Origin: Sepiola atlantica
Taxonomy: Eukaryota; Mollusca; Cephalopoda; Sepiida; Sepiolidae
DNA length: 64,000 nucleotides
Assembly: GCA_963556195.1 (NCBI GenBank)
Contig: OY744551.1
Span: 12,741,596-12,805,595 of the forward strand
Direction: 5' to 3'
Below, one piece after another: positions 57,592-64,000 of the stretch (position 1 is the stretch's first letter; every line of letters begins with the position of its first letter). The notes below the pieces were generated by a model. It searched no databases, was not told the origin of the DNA, and saw only the letters and a list, made by a program, of their open reading frames with translations. A program made the translations under genes and the position numbers.

Positions 57592-57924
57592 TCTCGGCCC
57601 TTTGGCTAAGATCAAAGTGTAGTATTTGTTCCGATGGATACTGCACGCCTGTCCTGTGCAGTTCTAGGAGGTCCACCCTCCCAGGCTTCGCCTCCCCTCT
57701 TTGGGGAGGAGTAAGTTTATTTCTTACTGTCTGAGGCGCTCCTACCGGGGAATGCCGACGGGGCTGCCCAGGCAATTTTTAAATGGCCAGAGTGCTCACC
57801 TCTCGAGCGCTGGCTTTTAACCCCACTTGCTCGACCCGATCTTGGGTCACATCTTACTTGTGGGAGTAAGATAAAACTGGCCTTGTGCCTAACTCCGCGA
57901 GGAGTAAATTAAAAAAAAAAAAAA
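57592..57924 (+). mobile_element. U2-headed SINE, longest head
   Basis: Starts TCTCGGCCCTTTGGCTAAGA then TCAAAGTGTAGTATTTGTTC. This is U2 snRNA from about nucleotide 8 to 45 with one inserted A, one C for T and one T for C. The body follows, then CTTGTGCCTAACTCCGCGAG, GAGTAAATT and an A-run. About 55 bases of the middle body are deleted relative to 16130-16430 and 56880-57251. No convincing target duplication was seen. Confidence 0.93.
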
Positions 57925-57943
57925 TCACATAGAAACAAACTTG

Positions 57944-57991
<48 letters not shown>
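57944..57991. repeat. (AT)n microsatellite
   Basis: TA repeat just after the SINE A-tail. Confidence 0.97.
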
Positions 57992-57996
<5 letters not shown>

Positions 57997-58068
57997 AAGG
58001 GAGAGAAAGATAGAGAAACAGAAGATTAATGCAAAATTTCGGGCCATTTCACGCATTCAATGAGTATG

Positions 58069-58194
<126 letters not shown>

Positions 58195-58539
58195 GGTTCT
58201 CATCAGTGTAGTAAAGTAGCAATTTCATACGGTCAGAATGCACGAACCCGGTTAATAGATTCACTTTTTACACTATACGCTTTCGTCTTATTCTCTCAGC
58301 AATATTTGCATGGAGGAATTTAGTTATATTTATGTCCATTGCGGCGAGCGGTAAACATCAAGACAATCTTACAGGACTCAACGAACGAATCGGAGGCTTT
58401 CTTTGAAGCTTAAGTAAGTGTCTATTAGTTAACATCTCTGAAGTGCTCAAGTTCAACTTTCTTAAAGGTGCTTTTTAATAATAGTATTCATTAATAAATA
58501 TGAAGTAATATTTTTACCTACATACGACGTCGCTTCGTG

Positions 58540-58581
<42 letters not shown>

Positions 58582-59100
58582 TTTTATTCATACACGCATT
58601 ATCGGTACATATATGAATACATGTTTCGGTTGTACAATACATATATATGTACATGGAATCTATAAGAAATGTCGAACCCTACCCTTTATTACATCCATGT
58701 GGATAGCTTGTCCTCATTCCGTCAGACATTATCATGTAGAAGTATTAAGTAATTTCAAACGAGAATTGCCCACATGATCTTACTGATGAGACGATCACCA
58801 AAGTGACTCACTAACATCTGTTGCCCAACGGTGAGTAACACTCAGCTTTAAGTGACACTCTTCTACAGTCGATACTAGTTAAACATAAAATAACAATTAA
58901 CACTTCTACACAATTATGAGTGACGAAACGAGAACCATCTACCCCATTGCATAAAATAAGTCTGAAATTCAATATAGATTCCCTAATCAGACGTAAGGAT
59001 TCCGAATTAGCAGGGGGAGCTTATATCGCCCAACACGATGTTAATATAAGAGCCATGATGAAGGTAGTAGTCCGAATAATTTAAATACTATTCTAATAAA
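58195..59100. other. Intergenic; short repeats only
   Basis: A TA repeat at 58544-58578 and the word ACATGTTTCGGTTGTACA near 58620, related to the hairpin at 11890-11946. A weak SINE tail (GAGCTTATATCGCC ... GTCCGAATAATTTAA) lies at about 59010-59090. Confidence 0.45.
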
Positions 59101-59104
59101 CCTT

Positions 59105-59395
59105 TCTTACCACCGATTGCCATTGCTGATAGCACCCTTCCCGAGAATCCAACAGTTCGGCCTAACATTCACAGGCAACAAAAATGGAATAGATACATAC
59201 AGGATACTACCAAGTATGTTGAGAAAAATGTGGGCTCCCTTTACTGGGTTAGAATACTACTCCCCCTTGCTAGTATTTCATATCTCTATAAAGCCACCAT
59301 TCGCCTATGTATGGAGTGTTGTATCCACATCTGGGTTAGTGCACAAACCACTTGTCTCTTCTTCTTGGACAACGTGTGAAAAAGTATTTATTTAA
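59105..59395 (+). mobile_element. Decayed CR1/L2-like LINE fragment
   Basis: The 92-codon open frame reads FGLTFTGNKNGIDTY and later VFHISIKPPFAYVWSVVSTS. These are degraded forms of LGLTFTGNMxWxxYI and YKxTIRPCMEYCCHIW. It lies just left of the B/D duplication breakpoint and is related to the fragment at 4180-4980. Confidence 0.65.
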
Positions 59396-59718
59396 CCTAA
59401 AAAAGTACTTCGCTCTCTACCAAGCCCTCTTTCACTTGTATCGGACTGCAGATTGAAATTACTTTTGCATCAGATAAAAAAGATTAAATTTGAATTGGAA
59501 TATTCGCGCTTACAATAAGAATAAAAAGAGTTTTACACTTTTGGAGGCTGTTCCAACCTTCGACTATTGTTTTCCGCCATTGGCGCAAATGCAATTCAAA
59601 TTATACAATTTAATCTCAGTTCTTTCTGAATTAACGACTTTAATCAGTCGCAGAAGAAGAAAATGCACTTTGAGACATTTTTCCATTATTTTAATTAGTC
59701 TTTTGTTCGTGGATTCGA

Positions 59719-59725
59719 TATAAAG
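59719..59725 (+). promoter_or_regulatory. TATA box, gene D
   Basis: TATAAAG 109 bases before the GTG at the start position. Promoter modules (CATTGGCGCAAATGC near 59578, TATCATTCGAGTCGAAGAGA near 59747) are kept. Confidence 0.82.
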
Positions 59726-59827
59726 TCAGTAAACTCGTATCTTCCCTATCATTCGAGTCGAAGAGAGCCTTGCGCAAACTTACTTACCAAAATACACAGT
59801 TGACCTGTCCGCTCTGCATTGACCACC

Positions 59828-59960
59828 GTGCCTAACTACACTCTGTACTACTTCAATGGCCGTGGCCGTGCCGAGATCCTTCGTATGATGATGGCCGCTG
59901 CCGGCGTCAAATACATGGACAAGAGATTCGAGTTCAACGAATGGGACAAATACAGGAACG
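59828..59960 (+). CDS. S-crystallin D, exon 1 with GTG in place of ATG
   Basis: Same 133-bp exon as gene B, with donor GTAAGA and only synonymous changes apart from the first codon, which is GTG (CCACCGTGCC versus CCACCATGCC). The next in-frame ATG is codon 20, which would remove the signature YFNGRGRAE and Tyr8. Either the copy is impaired, initiates at GUG or upstream, or uses another first exon such as copy C, or the base is an assembly error or allele. A-to-I RNA editing cannot restore it, because the needed change is G to A. Confidence 0.9.
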
Positions 59961-60069
59961 GTAAGAATTGTTTTACATACTTGTTAAATATATGTAATAG
60001 AAGTAAACGTTCTTACCTGCCACAACTTGTGTCGGTGTGTTCGTACAAGTCGATATATGTCGTCGACGA

Positions 60070-60285
60070 TCGGGCAGACAGATGGGGGACCGTTGTGGTG
60101 TCTTCTGTCACCGCTCTGCTGGGCCGTGGTATAGTTCAGTTCTGTATCAGGAGGTCCACCCTTCCAGAATTTACCCTCTCTTTGAGAAGGGGTTAGTTTA
60201 TTGCTAATCGCGTGCGGTGCCCCTACCGGGGAATGCCGACGGAGCTGCTCAGATTTTTATTTAAATCAGAGCACGTTAATCAATA
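60070..60285 (+). mobile_element. Diverged U2-SINE body in intron 1 of gene D
   Basis: Counterpart of 34785-34995, with GAGGTCCACC-like, GGGGTTAGTTTATTGCTAAT and CTACCGGGGAATGCCGACGG words. This copy keeps GCCGACGG, as in young SINE copies, where gene B has GCCAACGG. Confidence 0.75.
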
Positions 60286-60590
60286 TTATTTTATGACATA
60301 ATAGTGCTCAATATTTTATTTAGACCAAGTATTTTCTCTATTATGTATTTTTTGTTGGTTTCTCGTATATTTAAAAAAACAAGGTGCCGGAATTTAGGGA
60401 GTAACACCCTATAAATTGTAAATTATACAAAAATATAACATGCCCATGTTACTCACCGTGAGTCAGATAAATTTAATATTCCAATAGCCATGTTTTGTAT
60501 TTTTTTTTATTTGTATTTTTTGCACATTAAAAAAAAACATAACATTTATGTGAATTGTATTTTTACGGTCCGTTAATTTAGACGTGAGCC

Positions 60591-60594
<4 letters not shown>

Positions 60595-60648
<54 letters not shown>
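60595..60648. repeat. (AT)n microsatellite, intron 1 of gene D
   Basis: TA repeat longer than its counterpart in gene B. Others at 60823-60863 and 60980-61010 also differ in length. Confidence 0.95.
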
Positions 60649-60820
60649 TATTTTTGGTGTAGTTACACGTTCGTGCTTTTAGATAAATCAATATTAAACC
60701 TTGTAAATAATGAAAAGATTCTACTATGCAAAACCAGAGTAATGATCAATAAATTTTGGTTCCATTAAGGTAATTAAAAGTTTTGCTTGACACGAATTTT
60801 TAGCCTTGTCGAATCGAAAT

Positions 60821-60868
<48 letters not shown>

Positions 60869-60975
60869 CTATTTGTTGTTGTTTATTATCTACGGACGTA
60901 TACGTTTAATCTTTTTTCAATCAAGACTCTTCAGCGTAGAAGTTTGACTATTCACTACTGGTCACACGATTCGAA

Positions 60976-61012
<37 letters not shown>

Positions 61013-61077
61013 TTATTTTATATATTATATATCATTAAAATGCATATTAATTAAAAATAAATATTATTATTTTTCAG

Positions 61078-61173
61078 ATATGCCCTGCATGCGTGTTCCC
61101 GTCTTGGAGATGGACGGTGGCAACAAGATGCCCGAGACCATGGCCATTGCTAGGTACCTGGCCCGTGAACACA
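61078..61173 (+). CDS. S-crystallin D, exon 2
   Basis: Same 96-bp exon as gene B, acceptor TTTTCAG, donor GTAAGT. One synonymous change is seen (CGT for CGA before GAACAC). It encodes MPCMRVPVLEMDGGNKMPET then MAIARYLAREH. It is also in the right phase to receive orphan exon 1 C. Confidence 0.96.
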
Positions 61174-61509
61174 GTAAGTATAGCTTAAATAAGTAAACAC
61201 GAATAAACAGAAAATAAGTCAAACACTGTAATACACATATTATACTCACTTATAATGATTTTCACGGATAATATACTCATTTTTATTATTATTACAAAAG
61301 CTGTAAATGAGCGACGTTGTCCGGGATATAGTTAAATAATTTTAGTTTTTGCTTTTTTGTAAAGAAAAGGAAATACATTTGATTTCATGAGAGACAACAC
61401 ATTTTATATTCTTTAATTTAAAATATTATTTATTCCCCTTGCTAATTTTGAGTTTTCGGTAATAATTGTAAAATGTTTCCATAGTATCATTATTTTTATG
61501 GAAATAATA

Positions 61510-61536
61510 TACCTGGCCCGAGAACACAGTAAGTAT
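61510..61536 (+). repeat. Duplicated end of exon 2 with donor, gene D
   Basis: Same 27-base block as 36211-36237 in gene B. It keeps CGA where the adjacent true exon of gene D has CGT, so the duplication is older than the B/D split. Confidence 0.93.
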
Positions 61537-61669
61537 TTTTTAATGAGTCATTTTTGAAATTTTATTATACAGTTAATTTTGTTTACATTTTCTTTAAAAC
61601 TAAGGAATCAAAATCTATTAGTATTACTGTACAATTCTCAGCTTAATCGAGATTTAATAATTTTAGGAA

Positions 61670-62110
61670 GAATAGAATATAATAAATAATGATAATCTGT
61701 CTGTTAAACCTGACATCGTAATATGGGACAAAAGGGAGAAAGTAGCTACTCTAGTTGAAGTCAGTGTCCCTAATGATGCAGGATTAAACAGAGCAGAAAG
61801 GGAAAAGATTACGAAATACCAAGTATAAGTACGACATAAGTACGACATGAAAAGAAACTGGAATCTTAGGAAAATCTCCATCATATCAGTAATTATAGGA
61901 GCAGCAGAACTAATGAAGAAGAATTTCAAAAGCTATCTGGCGAGTATACCCGGTGAACCGAGTGCAAGAAAAAATACAAACTTAAAGAGACGTTCAGAAT
62001 CTTTAAAAAAAAGATTTCTAGGCTGGAGTGTCTGAAATTGCCGGTGAATGTCTGGCATCCGGTAGGATGCCCCATCTCCAGCAAAAACAGAAAGATAAGA
62101 AACATAAAAA
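61670..62110 (+). mobile_element. RLE-LINE 3' fragment in intron 2 of gene D
   Basis: Counterpart of 36355-36810, with VKPDIVIWDKREKVATLVEV, MKRNWNLRKISIISVIIGAA and SYLASIPGEPSARKN. Compared with the gene B copy it keeps MKRNWN where B has MNTNWN and has its own small duplication near 61825 (GTACGACATAAGTACGACAT). Confidence 0.85.
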
Positions 62111-62859
62111 AGAGAGAAACAAGACACATGAACATATATACTAAAATAAATTAATAAATAGTAACAAATATATTTAATCGTAGATTTAAACCTGTAAACA
62201 TAATGAACTAAAACATCAAATTATATATTCTACATAAACAACGACAATGTAATATCCCTTGCTTGATGGCGATCACGAAGACTCTAATCTCTTCGATATG
62301 GACCATGCACTTTTAAAGAAGTTAGTGCAAAAAACAGTTTCTTCCAACGATCTCATATTATCGCTTAACAGATCCTCGATGAACAGAAGCTTACCACATT
62401 TGATATCGGATGACCGAAATCTTTTAGTCAGCATCTTCCTCTTTCTTTCATTAGCTTTCTTTTCACCGTGTTTCCCCTAGCCTTTCATATCTTACTTCTC
62501 TCTCTTCTAACTACCAGGGTCATACTAACATATGAGCGACCACTACCCTCTTCAAACACTTAGCATACCTCCCATACCCAATACACTTAACTTCCATACC
62601 CTCCTCCATCTTCTCACTTTATATTTCTCCCTTGTTCTCTGTATAAAACTGAACTTGAATGTAATAATTTTCGATAAATCGCCTTAAAACTATTGGAGTC
62701 AATAAACCTTTTAAACATATTTTAATTAGGTTGTTCGTATTGATCAGCTAATTTCATATACTAACCATTTCGTATATAATTATGAATAATATATTCAAAT
62801 ACACCCATATACGTATGTGTTTCATGCCAAACCTGCAATCATCAGTATGGGAGTAGACA

Positions 62860-62945
62860 ATCACTGACGGTCACCCGATTCGAACCCCAGTACGAAAGTA
62901 ATATTTGACTCAGTAGTCGAGCGCGTACCGATATGCCTATTACTC
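62860..62945 (-). mobile_element. tRNA-derived SINE head in intron 2 of gene D
   Basis: Counterpart of 37535-37630. The B-box word GGGGTTCGAATCGGGTG lies on the minus strand, with an A-box-like GCGCTCGACTACTG. Confidence 0.65.
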
Positions 62946-63362
62946 ATTGTCTTGAAAGTCAATTATCGACTAAATCGCAAATTCAGTGTCCATTTAGCAA
63001 ACCGTCCAAAGAAATCAATAGGCATTCCTTAGTGTATAGAACAATGCATTAGTTTGGTCCGCTATCGATACTTTAGGTTTCACGAAATACTGTGATGTCA
63101 GCTAGCAAGGGTAAATATCGTGAATGTAACAGATCGCTATCTTTAGCCCTGTAGATTCAGGTTCCAATATGTCCATGAAACTGAAGGTATAGATGGAAGG
63201 CAAAATTAATATATACTACCATTTGAAATAATACATATGTTCATTTTGCATGAGGTACTTATGTAAATTAGTCAAAAATACCTAACGTCTCTAGATGAAG
63301 AACATTTTGATTTTTCATAACTCACCTGCATAATTATAAAATTCTCATTGTCACTTCTTTAG

Positions 63363-63478
63363 ATTTCTACCCCAAGAGCAGCATGGACATGATGAGGTGT
63401 GACTATATCGCTGATTGCTTCTATGAAATCATGCACGATTACATGAGGTACTACCACTGGAAGAACGGACGCTTCAGG
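63363..63478 (+). CDS. S-crystallin D, exon 3
   Basis: Same 116-bp exon as gene B, acceptor TCTTTAG, donor GTGAGT. It encodes NFYPKSSMDMMRCDYIADCF and on to NGRFR without change. Exons 4-6 would lie beyond the right edge. Confidence 0.96.
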
Positions 63479-63540
63479 GTGAGTCAGTATTTTTTGTATT
63501 TGTTGTAAAATAAACACGGTAGAATATGTGAAATTTCCTT

Positions 63541-64000
63541 TTACGAGTAATGTATTTTGAGAGCAATATATTCTGAGAGCAATGTATTTCGAGAGCAATA
63601 TATTCTGAGAGCAATATATTCTGAGAGCAATATATTCTGAGAGTAATGTATTTCGAGAGCAATATATTCTGAGAGCAATATATTCTGAGAGCAATATATT
63701 CTGAGAGCAATGTATTTCGAGAGCAATATATTCTGAGAGCAATATATTCTGAGAGCAATGTATTTCGAGAGCAATATATTCTGAGAGCAATGTATTTCGA
63801 GAGCAATATATTCTGAGAGCAATATATTCTGAGAGCAATATATTCTGAGAGTAATGTATTTCGAGAGCAATATATTCTGAGAGCAATATATTCTGAGAGC
63901 AATGTATTTCGAGAGCAATATATTCTGAGAGCAATATATTCTGAGAGCAATGTATTCCGAGAGCAATATATTCTGAGAGTAATGTATTCCGAGAGCAATA
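63541..64000. repeat. 16-bp tandem repeat array, intron 3 of gene D
   Basis: Same unit (GAGAGCAATATATTCT) as 38275-38825, running off the window. Variant order differs from gene B and the CTACGAG variant is absent, so the arrays have been homogenised separately since the duplication. Confidence 0.96.

Larger units (their letters stand above)
59429..64000 (+). repeat. Segmental duplication, copy of 34155-38740
   Basis: From CTTTCACTTGTATCGGACTG (34155 and 59429) the two regions align through promoter, exons 1-3, introns, the intron-1 SINE, TA repeats, the intron-2 LINE and SINE, and the intron-3 16-bp array. Single-base changes and microsatellite length differences are few. The copy continues past the window edge. 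Confidence 0.97.

Noticed and set aside
57592..57632. A functional U2 snRNA gene
   Set aside because: Only the first ~38 bases match. The Sm site and later stem-loops of U2 are absent, the same truncated head with the same body recurs, and one copy has a target duplication, so it is a SINE.

Overview
The window looks like nuclear DNA of a cephalopod, most probably an octopus. It is AT-rich, intron-rich and full of transposable elements, and its only recognisable host genes are lens S-crystallins, the cephalopod lens proteins derived from sigma-class glutathione S-transferase (GST). All host genes are on the + strand. Species assignment is inference from the crystallin family and the repeat content.

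Host genes. (A) The 3' half of an S-crystallin gene, exons 4-6 at 3689-10606; exons 1-3 are not seen. (B) A complete six-exon S-crystallin gene, 34554-42790, encoding 273 residues with canonical GT-AG introns, a TATA box, a good ATG context and a poly(A) signal. (C) An orphan promoter plus exon 1 at about 55865-56326. (D) Promoter and exons 1-3 of another gene, 59828 to the window edge, whose start ATG reads GTG. B and D are a recent segmental duplication: they align from about 34155/59429 onward through introns, inserted repeats and microsatellites. The protein has a GST-like N-terminal thioredoxin fold (exons 1-2, catalytic-type Tyr8 kept) and a helical C-terminal part (exons 3, 5, 6). These are separated by a Met/Gly-rich repeat insert coded by one symmetric exon (exon 4), whose 33-bp repeat number differs between A and B.

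Intergenic DNA, about 10.6-34.5 kb and 42.8-55.9 kb, is mostly decayed mobile elements. They are: a Penelope-like element (17.7-18.6 kb); a long non-LTR retrotransposon with a restriction-like endonuclease (19.8-23.75 kb); fragments of a second such family (27.86-28.44 kb, and in intron 2 of B and D); a Ty3/gypsy element with gag, reverse transcriptase, RNase H, integrase and a probable 3' LTR (44.6-48.86 kb), carrying a nested hAT MITE with perfect 8-bp target duplications; a mariner scrap; several CR1/L2/Jockey-type LINE ends; tRNA-derived SINEs; and a SINE whose 5' head is the 5' end of U2 snRNA. One U2-headed copy has a perfect 13-bp target duplication. Long fold-back palindromes and many tandem arrays (41, 16, 17, 25, 62 and 92 bp units) and AT, AAT, CT and CA microsatellites fill much of the rest.

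The most interesting points are the U2-headed SINE family, the GTG start of gene D paired with an intact orphan promoter/exon 1 3.6 kb upstream, the variable Met/Gly repeat exon, a duplicated piece of exon 2 with its splice donor inside intron 2, and a 235-bp near-perfect palindrome.
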